The position numbers and the translations under genes were made by a program. A DNA stretch of 64,000 nt from Corynebacterium breve. GTDB taxonomy: Bacteria > Actinomycetota > Actinomycetes > Mycobacteriales > Mycobacteriaceae. The notes beneath the pieces are model-generated. The model made no database searches, had not been told where the DNA came from, and saw nothing but the letters and a program-made list of their open reading frames with translations. Every line of letters starts with the position of its first letter. Position 1 is the first letter of the stretch. This document shows positions 21,488 through 31,329 of this stretch, one piece after another. The stretch covers positions 1,178,001-1,242,000 of the forward strand of contig NZ_CP126969.1 in assembly GCF_030252165.1 (NCBI RefSeq), in the 5' to 3' direction.

Positions 21488-22903
21488 TTATCCTACCTTC
21501 CGTAATACAGCGAAGAACATGGCATCAGTGCCGTGGCGGTGTGGCCACATCTGGACGCTCAGATTGTCTCCGGTGCCAGTCATGCCACCGACGAACTGAC
21601 TGGCCTCGAGTTCTTCAACACCTTCTCCGAGAACCTTGTCGACTATCCCACGCGTCTCTCGCAAATCCGGCGAGCAGGTCGAGTACACCACCACTCCACC
21701 GGGCTTGACCAAGTTCAAAGCGCTGCGCAGGAGTTCTTCCTGCAGCGTATTCAATTCGGCGATATCAGATTCCTGCTTGCGCCAGCGCGCCTCGGGGCGT
21801 CGTCGCAAAGCACCCAGCCCAGAGCACGGCGCGTCGACGAGCACTCGGTCATAGCCCGGTTCCAGCCCGGGATTGCGTCCATCGGCCACGTGGATCGTCA
21901 CGGGCAGATCGCGAACCGTCTTGCGAATCAGCTCGGCACGGTGGTCACTGATTTCCACTGCATCGACCCGTGCCTGGTCGATGCGCGCCAATGAGCCCAT
22001 CAGCGCGGCCTTGCCACCGGGGCCTGCGCACAAGTCCAACCAGCGACCCTGGTCATCGGCCACAGGCACCTCGGCGATAGCCCGCGCAATCAACTGGCTT
22101 CCCTCATCTTGCACGGCGGCGAGGCCTTCGCGCACCGGATCAAGCTCACCTGGATCGCCCTCTTCGAGGTATACGGCGTACGGCGAGTACTTCCCTTTTT
22201 CCCCACCCGTGATGGCTGCCAGCTCCTCCGCGGACATCTCGCCTGGTCGCGCAACAAGGTGAACGATCGGCCGCTGGGAATCTGCGAGCAACGCAGCTTC
22301 AAGGTCATCTCGCCCCAGGACTTTCTCAAACGATTGAGCAATCCATTGCGGGTGAGCCGTGCGAAATGCGATTGCTTCCAGTTCATCCTGAGGAGTCAGC
22401 TGTTCCATCCACTGCTCGGACGGTGTGCGCGTGATGGTGCGCAGGATTCCGTTGGCAAACCCCGACGCTTTTTCATTGCCCGATTCCTTGACCAAGCGCA
22501 CCGAGGTATCTACCGCAGCATGAGGTTCCACTCGCGTATACAAGATCTGATACGCGCCGAGACGCAAAGCATCAAGTACCGGTGGGGCGATCTGGTCAAG
22601 CGGGCGCGACGAGCACTCCCCGATCACCGCATCAAGCACACCTAGGTTTCGCAATGTGCCGTAGGTGATTTCGGTGGCAAACGCAGCATCACGCCCGGAA
22701 ATCTTGCGCTCACGCAGCAACTTTGGCAGCGTCAGATTCGCGTACGCGTTGTCATTAGTTACACGTTGCAACACGTCGAACGCGGCTACTCGCGCTGGGT
22801 CCACGGTAGATGGTTCGCTTTTCACCTGCGGCTTCTGCGGACGCTTCTTCGCAGGCTCCGCTTGACGACGACCAGCCGAACGCGATCGGAATCCGCCACT
22901 CAT
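21488..22903 (-). CDS. rsmB: 16S rRNA m5C967 methyltransferase (RsmB/Fmu)
   Basis: RsmB methylates a cytosine of 16S rRNA with S-adenosylmethionine. The 471-residue protein has a NusB-like N-terminal RNA-binding domain (about 36-170) and a C-terminal methyltransferase domain. The latter carries the SAM motif [15 protein letters not shown] and the two cysteine motifs of RNA m5C enzymes, [15 protein letters not shown] and [10 protein letters not shown]. The basic N-terminal tail ([18 protein letters not shown]) is a linker-like extension. Its ATG overlaps the fmt stop (ATGA). Confidence 0.94.
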   Translation of the reverse strand: MSGGFRSRSAGRRQAEPAKKRPQKPQVKSEPSTVDPARVAAFDVLQRVTNDNAYANLTLPKLLRERKISGRDAAFATEITYGTLRNLGVLDAVIGECSSRPLDQIAPPVLDALRLGAYQILYTRVEPHAAVDTSVRLVKESGNEKASGFANGILRTITRTPSEQWMEQLTPQDELEAIAFRTAHPQWIAQSFEKVLGRDDLEAALLADSQRPIVHLVARPGEMSAEELAAITGGEKGKYSPYAVYLEEGDPGELDPVREGLAAVQDEGSQLIARAIAEVPVADDQGRWLDLCAGPGGKAALMGSLARIDQARVDAVEISDHRAELIRKTVRDLPVTIHVADGRNPGLEPGYDRVLVDAPCSGLGALRRRPEARWRKQESDIAELNTLQEELLRSALNLVKPGGVVVYSTCSPDLRETRGIVDKVLGEGVEELEASQFVGGMTGTGDNLSVQMWPHRHGTDAMFFAVLRKVG

Positions 22904-23832
22904 TCGAACACCACTTCCTTTTCTTGGATACCGCGAGCCCAGTCGGCCGCGCCCATCATCTTCTTACCCGGGGGCTGTACCCGCCCGAGACAAATGTCTT
23001 TGGACCCCGTTCCGACATACACTGCGTTTTTGGCGATCTTGACGTTTCCCGGTGACAGATCTTCGGTCTCTTCGACGGAAATGGGTCCAACTTTGAAGCG
23101 CTCACCATCGAGTGTTGTCCATGCACCAGGGCCTGGAGTGTGCGCACGGATATGACGATCCAAGGCAAACGCGGGTTCGTTCCAGTTGATCCGAGCATCC
23201 TCGGTTGTAATCTTGGGTGCATACGTTGGGTCACCCTGTTGTGGTTGAGGATCTGCTTGGCCACTTTCCAACAGATCCATCGTTGCTACCAGCAAATCTG
23301 CGCCGGAATACGCCAAACGGGTAAGAAGATCATCCGCCGTATCAGTTGGACGGATCGCCTCGGTCATCGTTCCAAGAATCACACCTGTATCCAAGCCCTC
23401 ATCGATGCGAAACGTTGTTGCTCCGGTGATGTCGTCGCCGGCTCGAATCGCCGCTTGCACCGGTGCGGCTCCGCGCCAGGCAGGAAGCAGAGAAAAGTGC
23501 AGATTCACCCAGCCGTGAGGTGCTGCCTCCAACAAATCCTTCGGAATCAAGTTGCCATATGCAACTACTGGTATCGCTTCCGGCGCAAGCTCGGTGAGCC
23601 TAGCTCGCACCGCGTCGCCATCCTCGGTACCTGCCTTTAAGGTCGTGGGCGTGAGCACTTCAATCCCGTGTTCGTCGGCAAGCGCGCGCACAGGCGATGG
23701 GTGGAGCGTGCGCCCCCGGCCACGACGAGCATCGGGACGGGTAATTACAGCTACGACTTCGTGTTTTGAAGCCAGCAGCTTTTCCAACGCAGCGACGGCG
23801 GGCTCAGGGGTACCCGCAAAAACAAGACGCAT
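22900..23832 (-). CDS. fmt: Methionyl-tRNA formyltransferase
   Basis: Fmt formylates initiator methionyl-tRNA. The 310-residue protein begins [13 protein letters not shown] and contains [36 protein letters not shown] (folate binding and catalytic Asn/His) and [12 protein letters not shown] with the catalytic Asp. The C-terminal OB-fold half binds tRNA. Its ATG shares one base with the def stop (TAATG), and its own stop overlaps rsmB. def, fmt and rsmB thus form a tightly coupled translation-related operon. Confidence 0.96.
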   Translation of the reverse strand: MRLVFAGTPEPAVAALEKLLASKHEVVAVITRPDARRGRGRTLHPSPVRALADEHGIEVLTPTTLKAGTEDGDAVRARLTELAPEAIPVVAYGNLIPKDLLEAAPHGWVNLHFSLLPAWRGAAPVQAAIRAGDDITGATTFRIDEGLDTGVILGTMTEAIRPTDTADDLLTRLAYSGADLLVATMDLLESGQADPQPQQGDPTYAPKITTEDARINWNEPAFALDRHIRAHTPGPGAWTTLDGERFKVGPISVEETEDLSPGNVKIAKNAVYVGTGSKDICLGRVQPPGKKMMGAADWARGIQEKEVVFE

Positions 23833-24344
23833 TAGTTCTCCTTAAACCATTCAGCGGCACGGATCGTGCTCATCGCTTCTTTGCGCAATTCGGGCGACAA
23901 ACGCTTCAAGAACAGCACTCCATCAAGGTGATCGGTCTCGTGCTGAATACAGCGGGCCAAAAGCCCGGATGCCTGCATTGCGATCGGGCGACCCTGCGCG
24001 TCCTGTCCGCGAACGACTACAGAGTAGAAACGCTCAGTGTCAGCGGAGATGTCGGGAATCGACAAGCATCCCTCCGACCCCAATTGTGTTTCATCACCAA
24101 TCGGTTCCCACACGGGATTAATGATGTGTCCACGCAAACCGGACTCGATCATGGAGCAATCATAAACAAAAACTCGTTTGGTCAGTCCGATCTGATTGGC
24201 GGCTAGCCCGACACCGCCGGCAGCATCCATGGTTTCCAGCATGTCGTCGACAAGCACTGCCAGGGAGCTATCAAACTCTGTGATCTCGGTGGCCTCCGTG
24301 TTCAACACAGGGTCGCCGAAAAGGCGGATTTCGCGGATCGTCAT
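23832..24344 (-). CDS. def: Peptide deformylase
   Basis: Def removes the formyl group from nascent proteins, the counterpart of fmt. The 170-residue metalloenzyme has all three family motifs: [17 protein letters not shown] (metal-binding Cys) and QHETDHLDG (metal-binding His pair). It starts at ATG 24344. No strong ribosome-binding site lies at the usual distance (GAAAGG is about 15 bases away). The 68-base leader from priA contains two mutually exclusive hairpins. It heads the def-fmt-rsmB-rpe-rib run. Confidence 0.95.
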   Translation of the reverse strand: MTIREIRLFGDPVLNTEATEITEFDSSLAVLVDDMLETMDAAGGVGLAANQIGLTKRVFVYDCSMIESGLRGHIINPVWEPIGDETQLGSEGCLSIPDISADTERFYSVVVRGQDAQGRPIAMQASGLLARCIQHETDHLDGVLFLKRLSPELRKEAMSTIRAAEWFKEN

Positions 24345-24364
24345 GGTCTACGTCTATGACCTTT

Positions 24365-24403
24365 CTGCCAAGGAAACGGATTCGTCCCAAGTGTACTTGG
24401 CAG
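24365..24403 (-). promoter_or_regulatory. Competing hairpins upstream of def
   Basis: CTTGGCAG at 24396-24403 can pair with CTGCCAAG at 24365-24372 (8 base pairs, 23-base loop). Its CTTGG part can instead pair with CCAAG at 24387-24391 (5 base pairs, 4-base loop). Both lie between the priA stop and the def start. They could be a weak end signal for priA, a leader regulating def, or chance. Confidence 0.35.
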
Positions 24404-24412
24404 GGCATGGGC

Positions 24413-26434
24413 TTAACCGATGTGGATCGGGTCTACCTGAATACGCATAGGAGCGTCTTCTTTGCGTAGGGCGCGTCGGATCGAGGCCGATCGCAGTGCG
24501 GATCCTAAAGCATTCCTCCCCTGCAGAGGCATGCGGACCAGCATCCGTTCAGCGGCCCCAAACTCTTTGGTATCCCACTGGCCAGGGAGGTCATTTCCCG
24601 GTGGCAACTCCACGGGGCCGAGAATCTCAGCCCCATCGGGCAACTCCAAGGACTCTCGGAAGGTTTCCAGCACACGCGCCGGTGCGTCGATAGCCGCCAT
24701 GTGCACGGCGGGAGGAAAGCCCACTTCCCTGCGCTGCGCTAGTTCTAAGGCGGCATGTCCCTGCATGTCCCAGCGAATCAGGTGCTGCACCACGGGCGCC
24801 GCAGGATCTGCCACGACGACTACTTCTCCGCCTGTCGAGTGAGGCGCAACCAATGTTGCGGCCGCAGCCCACTTATCTAAAGTCTCCTCCATTGCGCGCA
24901 GATCTGGCCGCCCCATGAGCGCCCAAGTATCAAGCAGGATCGCTGCTCCATAATGGTGGTCGTCTCCCAAAACATAGGGTTCCGCGCCCGGCGTGGATAC
25001 AACGATCATCGGCTCGTCGTTGATCGTGTCGTGAACACGATCACCCCACGAGGACACGACCTTTGTGGAGGGAAACGCGCGCCCCAACTCCTCTGCCGTG
25101 CGCTCGGTACCGACGACGACAGAGCGCAGCCGACGCGAACCGCACTCCTGGCAGGAGTGACTTGCATCCATCCTTCCACACCAACGGCACGTCGGCGCTG
25201 CCGCCTCCGCGCCACTCGGCAGCCCCAAGGGCCCGTTACACCAGCGACAGCGCGCCGGGGTTCGGCACTGCCCACACGCAAGGGATTGAACGTATCCGGT
25301 GCGAGGGACCTGAAACAAAACCGGTTTCCCTTTTGCAAGTGCTCTGCGCGCAGCCTCAAAAGCAACTGACGGCAAACGCGCTGCACCTGCTCTGGGATCG
25401 CGTGCAAGCTCGAATTCAGAGTCGCCAGCCGCGTGAATGTACGGGGAACGCACCCGCAGGGCCGAGCGAGGGGCCACTAATTCATGGACCCAACCTGATT
25501 CGACCAAGAGCTGGGTTTCCGCTGTCCGCGTGTGCCCACCAATCACCAAAGACGCCTTTTCCACAGCAGAACGCGTGGTCAGCACTTCCCGTGCATGCAC
25601 ATAAGGCGCCCGCGGATCGACAAGGTTGTCGTCTCCGTCGTGCATCAACACCATGAGGCGCAAATCGGTAACAGGTGCGAACGCAGCAGACCGCGTGCCG
25701 ACGACCAACCGACCTTGTCCATGCAAAATGGATAAGTAGCGTGAGTAGCGAGCTTGTGGGCCCAGCGCTGCCGTCAACACAGTAATCTGGCGCGGGCCGA
25801 CGATCTGGCGCAGCGCCATTTCGCAACGGTCGACGTCGCGCTGATCCGGCACAATGATCAGTGCGCCACCGCCTTCCATCGCCACCTTGCCTGCTAGGGC
25901 CGCAATCGCAGTGGGCCAGTCATCGCCGGGGGCTACTTGCCATGCAGCGCGCGCGAGCTTTCCCCCGACGATGGCGTCAACGAATGATTCCCCATTGGTA
26001 TAAGCACTCCACGAAGACAAATCCGGTTCCGTCTCATTTCCCAGCTTTTCCCACGGGGTGTCGGAATCGGTCTCCTCTGCTTTCGCGTGACGTGCCGGAA
26101 CAGCCGATCGGATGATGTCGGAACGCACTCCCGCATAGCGCTGCGCCAGAGCATCGACTACTGCGTGCATGCGCTTCGGATACACGACCTCGGGCGAAAT
26201 CACTCGCTCTATGTAGCGAAGCTTGCCGTCGTGATTGGAGGATGGAGCACGTTCGAGCACGATGGCGTCAGCAAGCCTGCCACCAAACCTGATGCGCACT
26301 CGGACGCCGGGCTGAGCCGCTTGGTCTTGGTCTTCGGTGACCAAGTAGTCAAAAGTGCGATCTAACTGCGGGAGACCCAAAAGAGGCAACACCCGCGCCA
26401 CGGGCATGGTCATCGTGGCGCGGGTGTTGGTCAT
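24413..26434 (-). CDS. priA: Primosomal protein N' (PriA), ATPase motifs degenerate
   Basis: PriA normally reloads the replicative helicase at stalled forks. This 673-residue protein keeps the N-terminal DNA-binding region (about 8-100, VARVLPLLGLPQLDRTFDYLV). It also keeps the zinc-binding cysteines, arranged as CGQCRTPARCRWC and CRWCGRMDASHSCQECG in the middle. The Walker A position reads APGDDWPTAIA instead of a GxGKT loop, and the DEEH box reads HDGDDN, so helicase activity is probably lost. This is known for actinobacterial PriA proteins, so the gene is not a pseudogene. ATG 26434 is used; an ATG seven codons downstream is an alternative. Confidence 0.9.
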   Translation of the reverse strand: MTNTRATMTMPVARVLPLLGLPQLDRTFDYLVTEDQDQAAQPGVRVRIRFGGRLADAIVLERAPSSNHDGKLRYIERVISPEVVYPKRMHAVVDALAQRYAGVRSDIIRSAVPARHAKAEETDSDTPWEKLGNETEPDLSSWSAYTNGESFVDAIVGGKLARAAWQVAPGDDWPTAIAALAGKVAMEGGGALIIVPDQRDVDRCEMALRQIVGPRQITVLTAALGPQARYSRYLSILHGQGRLVVGTRSAAFAPVTDLRLMVLMHDGDDNLVDPRAPYVHAREVLTTRSAVEKASLVIGGHTRTAETQLLVESGWVHELVAPRSALRVRSPYIHAAGDSEFELARDPRAGAARLPSVAFEAARRALAKGKPVLFQVPRTGYVQSLACGQCRTPARCRWCNGPLGLPSGAEAAAPTCRWCGRMDASHSCQECGSRRLRSVVVGTERTAEELGRAFPSTKVVSSWGDRVHDTINDEPMIVVSTPGAEPYVLGDDHHYGAAILLDTWALMGRPDLRAMEETLDKWAAAATLVAPHSTGGEVVVVADPAAPVVQHLIRWDMQGHAALELAQRREVGFPPAVHMAAIDAPARVLETFRESLELPDGAEILGPVELPPGNDLPGQWDTKEFGAAERMLVRMPLQGRNALGSALRSASIRRALRKEDAPMRIQVDPIHIG

Positions 26435-26455
26435 GCGGAAATATCTTACATGCTT

Positions 26456-27676
26456 TTACTTCTTGATTGCTTCCTGCAAGGCATCCACCTTGTTCAACTG
26501 CTCCCATGGCAAGTCAATGTCGGTGCGGCCGAAGTGGCCGTACGCTGCGGTTTGCGCATAGATCGGACGCAAAAGATCAAGTTCACGAATGATCGCGGTT
26601 GGGCGCAAATCAAACACGGCCTCGACTGCACGTTGGATATCAGCGTCGGAGAGTCCGTCGGCCGCGGTGCCAAAGGTTTCGACATACAAGCCCACTGGTG
26701 CTGCACGACCGATCGCGTAAGCAACCTGTACTTCTACTCGATCTGCCAAACCGGCCGCGACAACATTCTTCGCTACCCAGCGCATAGCGTAAGCCGCAGA
26801 GCGGTCCACCTTTGAAGGATCTTTGCCCGAGAAGGCGCCACCACCGTGGCGTGCCATGCCACCGTACGTATCGACGATGATCTTGCGCCCCGTTAATCCG
26901 GCATCGCCCATCGGGCCACCTAGAACGAAAGAACCTGACGGGTTGACCAGCAGAGTGAGGTCTTCGGTGACATATTCCTCAAGGCCCGCGTCCTTGATAA
27001 CCCAATCCAAGACGTTTTCGCGCATTGCCGCTTCAAGCTCAGCTCCGGTGAAGTCGTCGTCGTGCTGAGTGGAGATCACCACGGTGTCAAGATACACGGG
27101 GGTATTGCCGTCGTAAGCAAACGTCACCTGTGTCTTTCCGTCTGGGCGTAGGCCTTGGACGATGCCTTCCTTGCGAACCTGCGTCAAACGTCGAGCTAGG
27201 CGGTGCGCGGTGGAGATCGGAAGTGGCATAAACTCTGGCGTTTCGTTAGTCGCGTAACCAAACATCAGTCCTTGGTCGCCTGCGCCAGTCTGGTCGCTGT
27301 CGCCGGTGGACTTGTTCTCACGCACCTCCTGCGAATTGGTCACACCGTCGGAAATCTCCTTTGACTGATCACCGATGGAGATGCTGACGCCACAGGTATT
27401 TCCGTCAAATCCAACATCCGAAGAGGTAAAGCCGATCTCGACGAGCTTGTCGCGCACGAGCTTCGCGATGTTTGAATAAGCCGCGGTTGTTACCTCGCCT
27501 ACAACATGGACCTGCCCAGTTGTCACCAGAGTCTCCACAGCGACACGCGACTGGGGATCCTGTTTCAGCATGTCATCCAGGACCGTGTCCGAAATCGCAT
27601 CACAGATCTTGTCTGGGTGGCCTTCAGTGACAGATTCGCTAGTAAACAGGCGGTAAAAATTCTCGTTAGAAGACAC
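26456..27676 (-). CDS. metK: S-adenosylmethionine synthetase
   Basis: MetK makes S-adenosylmethionine from methionine and ATP. From the GTG at 27676 it is 406 residues, and begins [25 protein letters not shown], with the conserved SVTEGHPDK near residue 15. It also has [32 protein letters not shown] and the P-loop-like [16 protein letters not shown]. The GTG is chosen because family members start about 8-12 residues before LFTSESV. An upstream TTG would add 20 unrelated residues and cover part of the leader. The ribosome-binding site is weak. A perfect McbR-type operator lies 63 bases upstream. Confidence 0.96.
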   Translation of the reverse strand: MSSNENFYRLFTSESVTEGHPDKICDAISDTVLDDMLKQDPQSRVAVETLVTTGQVHVVGEVTTAAYSNIAKLVRDKLVEIGFTSSDVGFDGNTCGVSISIGDQSKEISDGVTNSQEVRENKSTGDSDQTGAGDQGLMFGYATNETPEFMPLPISTAHRLARRLTQVRKEGIVQGLRPDGKTQVTFAYDGNTPVYLDTVVISTQHDDDFTGAELEAAMRENVLDWVIKDAGLEEYVTEDLTLLVNPSGSFVLGGPMGDAGLTGRKIIVDTYGGMARHGGGAFSGKDPSKVDRSAAYAMRWVAKNVVAAGLADRVEVQVAYAIGRAAPVGLYVETFGTAADGLSDADIQRAVEAVFDLRPTAIIRELDLLRPIYAQTAAYGHFGRTDIDLPWEQLNKVDALQEAIKK

Positions 27677-27738
27677 TAGCTTTGATTTTCTTTCTTTTTC
27701 AACAATAGAAGTGGGTACATAAAGTACCAGACCCAATA

Positions 27739-27754
27739 TAGACCAAGCTGTCTA
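27739..27754. promoter_or_regulatory. McbR-type operator upstream of metK
   Basis: The sequence TAGAC-CAAGCT-GTCTA matches exactly the inverted repeat TAGAC-N6-GTCTA described for McbR, the TetR-type repressor of methionine and cysteine genes in C. glutamicum, of which metK is a known target. It lies between the coaBC stop (27766) and the metK start, 63 bases from the GTG. That is a sensible operator position for the minus-strand gene. Confidence 0.8.
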
Positions 27755-27765
27755 ACTCGGCAATA

Positions 27766-28992
27766 CTAGGACACAAACCGCACCGAAGCATCGATGATCT
27801 GCGCAGCCACCATCTGCTTAGAACCATCATCTACTTCCGTGACGGAACCATCCTTACCCAACAGCCAGCCTCGATTGCGGTCTTCGCCGAACACCTTGCC
27901 GTCTCCAACCTCATTGACCATCAAGAGGTCGCAGCCTTTTCGCTTCAGCTTTTCCTTGCCATAATCCAAGGCGCTCGACTCGTGATCGCCAGTCTCGGCG
28001 GCAAAACCCACGATCGCCGCGGTGATCTCGCCTGCCCTACGCTTTTCGACGAGGCCTTTGAGAATGTCAGGGTTTTCCGTCAACGTAATCGTCGTCAAGG
28101 CAGACTCGTCCGCGCCCTTTTTCAGCTTAGAATCAGCCTGTGAAACTGGACGGAAGTCAGCCACGGCTGCCGCCATAATGACTAGATCTGCATCGGCAGC
28201 GTGTTTGTGCACTGCCGCCTCCATATCTCGGGTGGAACGCACACGAACGATAGTCGCTCCCGGCGGCGTTTCTAGCTGGTCGGTATCACCAGCGACGATG
28301 GTCACCTCGGCCCCGCGATGCACGGCGATATCTGCTAAAGCGAATCCTTGCTTACCGGAGCTTCGATTACCGATGAACCTGACGGGATCAATATTTTCTT
28401 GCGTTCCACCGGCAGAAACTACGACCTTTTTTCCCCTAAGGTCCTGAGGAAGTTCAACCCCCGACAGGATGGTGCGCGCAATCTCGCCAATCTGAGCCGG
28501 TTCCATCAATCGGCCGGGACCCGAGTCTTTCCCAGTCAGGCGACCATGTGCTGGTTCAAGGACAATAATTCCACGCTCACGCAGCGTGGCTACGTTGGCC
28601 ACCGTCGCCGGATTGTTCCACATTTCGGTATGCATCGCCGGGGCAATTACGACGGGACAAGTTGCAACGAGGACCGTAGCGGTAAGGAGATCGTCGGCAC
28701 GTCCGGCGACGAGTCGGGCCATCACGTCGGCAGTGGCCGGAGCAATGACGATCAAATCAGCCTCTTGGCCAACGCGAACGTGCTGCACCTCATCCACCGC
28801 ATCAAAGACCGTGGTCGACACAGGATGGCCGGATAATGCCTCAAAAGTCGCGGCACCGACAAAGTTCAGCGCACTCGGTGTTGGCACGACGCGAACGTCA
28901 TCCCCAAACTCCTTAAGGTCACGAACTAGGGCACAAGCCTTGTACGCTGCGATCCCGCCTGACACACCAACAACGATTTTTCGCGGAGACAT
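27766..28992 (-). CDS. coaBC: Phosphopantothenoylcysteine synthetase/decarboxylase
   Basis: CoaBC makes 4'-phosphopantetheine for coenzyme A in two steps. The N-terminal flavin-dependent decarboxylase half (about 1-180) has VGVSGGIAAYKA, the IAPATADVMARL motif and IAPAMHTEMW. The C-terminal synthetase half has SAGGTQENIDPVRFIGNRSS, MAAAVADFRP and the lysine-rich KLKKG loop. The 408-residue length is normal. It starts at ATG 28992, about 95 bases after rpoZ, beyond a strong terminator, so coaBC probably has its own promoter. Confidence 0.95.
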   Translation of the reverse strand: MSPRKIVVGVSGGIAAYKACALVRDLKEFGDDVRVVPTPSALNFVGAATFEALSGHPVSTTVFDAVDEVQHVRVGQEADLIVIAPATADVMARLVAGRADDLLTATVLVATCPVVIAPAMHTEMWNNPATVANVATLRERGIIVLEPAHGRLTGKDSGPGRLMEPAQIGEIARTILSGVELPQDLRGKKVVVSAGGTQENIDPVRFIGNRSSGKQGFALADIAVHRGAEVTIVAGDTDQLETPPGATIVRVRSTRDMEAAVHKHAADADLVIMAAAVADFRPVSQADSKLKKGADESALTTITLTENPDILKGLVEKRRAGEITAAIVGFAAETGDHESSALDYGKEKLKRKGCDLLMVNEVGDGKVFGEDRNRGWLLGKDGSVTEVDDGSKQMVAAQIIDASVRFVS

Positions 28993-29040
28993 GCTCGCGC
29001 CTCACTTTCGCTTGAGATTTTTCTTCCGATGGTACTGAAA

Positions 29041-29074
29041 AACCCGCCATCTACGTGGTCGTAGATAGCGGGTT
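29041..29074 (-). terminator. Rho-independent terminator after rpoZ
   Basis: AACCCGC-C-ATCTACG (29041-29055) pairs with CGTAGAT-A-GCGGGTT (29060-29074): 14 of 15 positions pair around a 4-base loop. In the minus direction the stem runs directly into TTTTT, so it ends the mihF-gmk-rpoZ transcript 13 bases after the rpoZ stop. Confidence 0.92.
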
Positions 29075-29086
29075 AATACTGAGTGG

Positions 29087-29380
29087 CTACTGGCCTTCCT
29101 CGTGTTCGAGCAGACCGGCCTGAATCTCACGCAATGCGATGGATAGAGGCTTCTCGCCTGGTTCCGGAGTAACGAGGGGTCCGATGAACTCGAAAACGCC
29201 CTCGTCATGTTCCTGGTAGTAGCTGTTGATCTGACGTGCGCGCTTAGCTGCAAAAATCACCAGCGCGTACTTCGACGAAACCTTAGACAGCAGTTCGTCG
29301 ATCGGAGGTGCGGTAATGCCCTCCGGGGTGTCATACACCAGGTCGTCAGACGCACCCAGCTCGTTGGTTACGTTGCTCAC
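29087..29380 (-). CDS. rpoZ: RNA polymerase omega subunit
   Basis: Omega is the small subunit that helps RNA polymerase assembly. The protein shows the family core [21 protein letters not shown] followed by a divergent acidic region and [13 protein letters not shown] near the C-terminus. Two in-frame GTGs (29386 and 29380) are possible. The second (97 residues) leaves a better distance to the GAGTAGG sequence spanning the gmk stop. The gene abuts gmk, the common gmk-rpoZ pairing, and ends at a strong terminator. Confidence 0.92.
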   Translation of the reverse strand: MSNVTNELGASDDLVYDTPEGITAPPIDELLSKVSSKYALVIFAAKRARQINSYYQEHDEGVFEFIGPLVTPEPGEKPLSIALREIQAGLLEHEEGQ

Positions 29381-29386
29381 ATACAC

Positions 29387-29980
29387 CTACTCGTAGTTGT
29401 TCGTATTTCCGCCCAATAGGATAGCACCGATAGCAGCTACGGCTGAATCCACGTCATCGTTAACCACGATGTCATCGAACTCTTCCTTTGCCGCCAGCTC
29501 TGCCCGGGCGGTATCCAGGCGACGTTGGATGACATCCGCCGACTCTGTGCCACGCGAAGTGAGGCGATCGACTAGCTCCTCCCACGAAGGAGGTGCCAGA
29601 AATACTGTCACAGCCTCAGGCATCAAGGCCTTCACGTTGCGAGCCCCCTCGAGGTCAACTTCAACCAAGACAGGGCGCCCCTGGCTCAACGCCTCGCGAA
29701 CGGGTCCCGCTGGTGTTCCGGAACGCTGCAGACCGCCGTGAATGTCGGCCCACTCTAGCATTTCGCCGGCGTCGATGCGCTCTTGGAAATATTCCGGGGA
29801 GACGAAGAAGTAATCCTCACCATCGCGCTCGCCAGGCCGTGGTGAACGCGTAGTCATGGACACTGAAAAATACATGTCCTTGATATCGTCGCGTAGTCGG
29901 TGAACCACGGTCGACTTGCCCACAGCGGACGGACCAGCTAGAACAACCAGTCGCCCGAGTGGCTTGACTTCCTCTGGCAC
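29387..29980 (-). CDS. gmk: Guanylate kinase
   Basis: Gmk phosphorylates GMP to GDP. The 197-residue protein has the P-loop [11 protein letters not shown] (about 15-25), the GMP-binding [19 protein letters not shown], and [13 protein letters not shown]. It starts at GTG 29980, immediately after the mihF stop. It lies in the mihF-gmk-rpoZ operon as in mycobacteria and C. glutamicum. Confidence 0.95.
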   Translation of the reverse strand: MPEEVKPLGRLVVLAGPSAVGKSTVVHRLRDDIKDMYFSVSMTTRSPRPGERDGEDYFFVSPEYFQERIDAGEMLEWADIHGGLQRSGTPAGPVREALSQGRPVLVEVDLEGARNVKALMPEAVTVFLAPPSWEELVDRLTSRGTESADVIQRRLDTARAELAAKEEFDDIVVNDDVDSAVAAIGAILLGGNTNNYE

Positions 29981-29983
29981 GGA

Positions 29984-30307
29984 TTAGTCCTCAGAGAAGC
30001 CGAAGCGCTCCAACAGCGCACGACGCTGACGGTCACCCAGACCGCGCAGACGACGGGTCTGAGCGATTTCAAGCTCTTCCATAATCTCGCGAGCCTTAAC
30101 CTTGCCCACCTTTGGAAGTGCCTCGAGAAGTGCGGAGACCTTGGTCTTACCGATGATGTCATCGGTGCTTGCCTTGTCCAGCACCTCCTTGAGGTTCGTT
30201 TCGCCACGCTTCAGGGATGCCTTGAGCTCTGCGCGCTTCTTGCGTGCTTCAGCAGCCTTTGCAAGGGCTTCCTTACGCTGCTCATCGGTCAACTTGGGAA
30301 GGGCCAC
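29984..30307 (-). CDS. mihF: Actinobacterial integration host factor mIHF
   Basis: mIHF is a nucleoid-associated DNA-binding protein unrelated to the E. coli IHF heterodimer. From the GTG at 30307 it is 107 residues, starting ALPKLTDEQRKEALAKA. A long charged N-terminal helix (to about 40) is followed by the DNA-binding part with LLEALPKVGKVKAREIMEEL and RLRGLGDRQRRALLERFG. The GTG is preferred because GGAGG lies 6 bases upstream and the length fits mycobacterial mIHF (about 105). An ATG at 30337 would add 10 residues not typical of the family. It heads the gmk-rpoZ operon. Confidence 0.92.
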   Translation of the reverse strand: MALPKLTDEQRKEALAKAAEARKKRAELKASLKRGETNLKEVLDKASTDDIIGKTKVSALLEALPKVGKVKAREIMEELEIAQTRRLRGLGDRQRRALLERFGFSED

Positions 30308-30369
30308 GGGGTTCCTCCATGCTTTCGTAGTAGTCATTACTCCCAGCTATTGCACTGGCTACAGTTCAC

Positions 30370-30394
30370 CACACCGTCGAATCTCAACGGTGTG
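30370..30394 (-). repeat. Inverted repeat upstream of mihF
   Basis: CACACCGT (30370-30377) and ACGGTGTG (30387-30394) form a perfect 8-base-pair stem with a 9-base loop, 63 bases before the mihF start. There is no T-run. It could be an operator or a 5' leader hairpin for the mihF transcript; a terminator for pyrF is unlikely because pyrF lies upstream and ends at 30526. Confidence 0.4.
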
Positions 30395-30525
30395 ACTCAC
30401 TGACTCCGGCAAGTTTAACACTGGGTTTGCTGTTTCAGGATAACGACGTCGGCGTTTCGCCACGTCATAGCCTTGACGGTACTAAGCTACCAGGCTTTTT
30501 ATAAAAGTGGTGAAATACTTCCCCG

Positions 30526-31329
30526 CTAATACTGTTTTGCCTGGTCAATTGCATGTTTCCGCAGGTCGCGAACATCGGGACCAGCAGCCAAAACAGACCG
30601 AGAAACACTTGGAAAAACGTTGGAAAAATTCTTTCCAGCAATCCTAGCCACGTCATCTGCAGTACCGCCTTGAGCACCGACACCAGGCATCAAAACCGGG
30701 CCGTTGAGCGCGTCGAGAACCGGTGGGTTCTCCAGGGTTGCACCGACGACGACGCCGACGGACCCAACCGTCTCACCTACGTTGAGCGCCGCACATTCGT
30801 CGACCATATACTGTGCCACTGTTTTCCCGTTCTCCAACCGCTGAGATTGAAATGCAACGGCCTCCGGGTTCGATGTTGCTCCGAGCACAAATACCCCAGC
30901 CTCGTGCTTTTGAGCCTCGTCGAAAACTGGCTTCAAGGCACCAACGCCCAGGTAGGGGGACACTGTCACCGCATCCGAACGCAGCGACGTCTCCCCCAGC
31001 CACGCCTCGGCGTAACCAGCCATGGTAGACCCGATGTCGCCACGCTTCGCGTCTGCGACGACCAATGTGCCAGTCTCACGAAGCGAAGCGATTGTCTCTT
31101 CGAGCACCATAAAACCGTGGGCGCCGAACCGTTCATAAAACGCTACTTGTGGCTTGACCAAAGCGACGTGCCCGGAGAATGCCTCAACACAGCGGCGTGA
31201 AAAATCACGTAAACCCTCCACGGAGTCTTGGAGTCCCCACGAATGGAGCAGCGACGCATGCGGGTCAATGCCTACGCACAACCTGCCGTACCGTTCGCCC
31301 GCTGCAGCGAGGCGTTCACCGAAGGTCAT
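30526..31329 (-). CDS. pyrF: Orotidine-5'-phosphate decarboxylase
   Basis: PyrF makes UMP from OMP, the last step of de novo pyrimidine synthesis. The 267-residue protein belongs to the longer type-2 group. It has [12 protein letters not shown] (about 17-28), [14 protein letters not shown], the catalytic [12 protein letters not shown] (Lys/Asp) and [14 protein letters not shown]. Its ATG overlaps the carB stop (ATGA). It is the last gene of the pyrR-pyrB-pyrC-carA-carB-pyrF operon. Confidence 0.95.
   Translation of the reverse strand: MTFGERLAAAGERYGRLCVGIDPHASLLHSWGLQDSVEGLRDFSRRCVEAFSGHVALVKPQVAFYERFGAHGFMVLEETIASLRETGTLVVADAKRGDIGSTMAGYAEAWLGETSLRSDAVTVSPYLGVGALKPVFDEAQKHEAGVFVLGATSNPEAVAFQSQRLENGKTVAQYMVDECAALNVGETVGSVGVVVGATLENPPVLDALNGPVLMPGVGAQGGTADDVARIAGKNFSNVFPSVSRSVLAAGPDVRDLRKHAIDQAKQY

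Noticed and set aside
24344-24360. Possible second McbR site upstream of def (TAGAC-G-TAGAC on the minus strand)
   Set aside because: The half sites are in direct, not inverted, orientation and spaced by one base, so they do not match TAGAC-N6-GTCTA.
24413-26434. priA as a pseudogene because of its lost Walker motif
   Set aside because: The frame is full length and motif loss is a known feature of actinobacterial PriA proteins.
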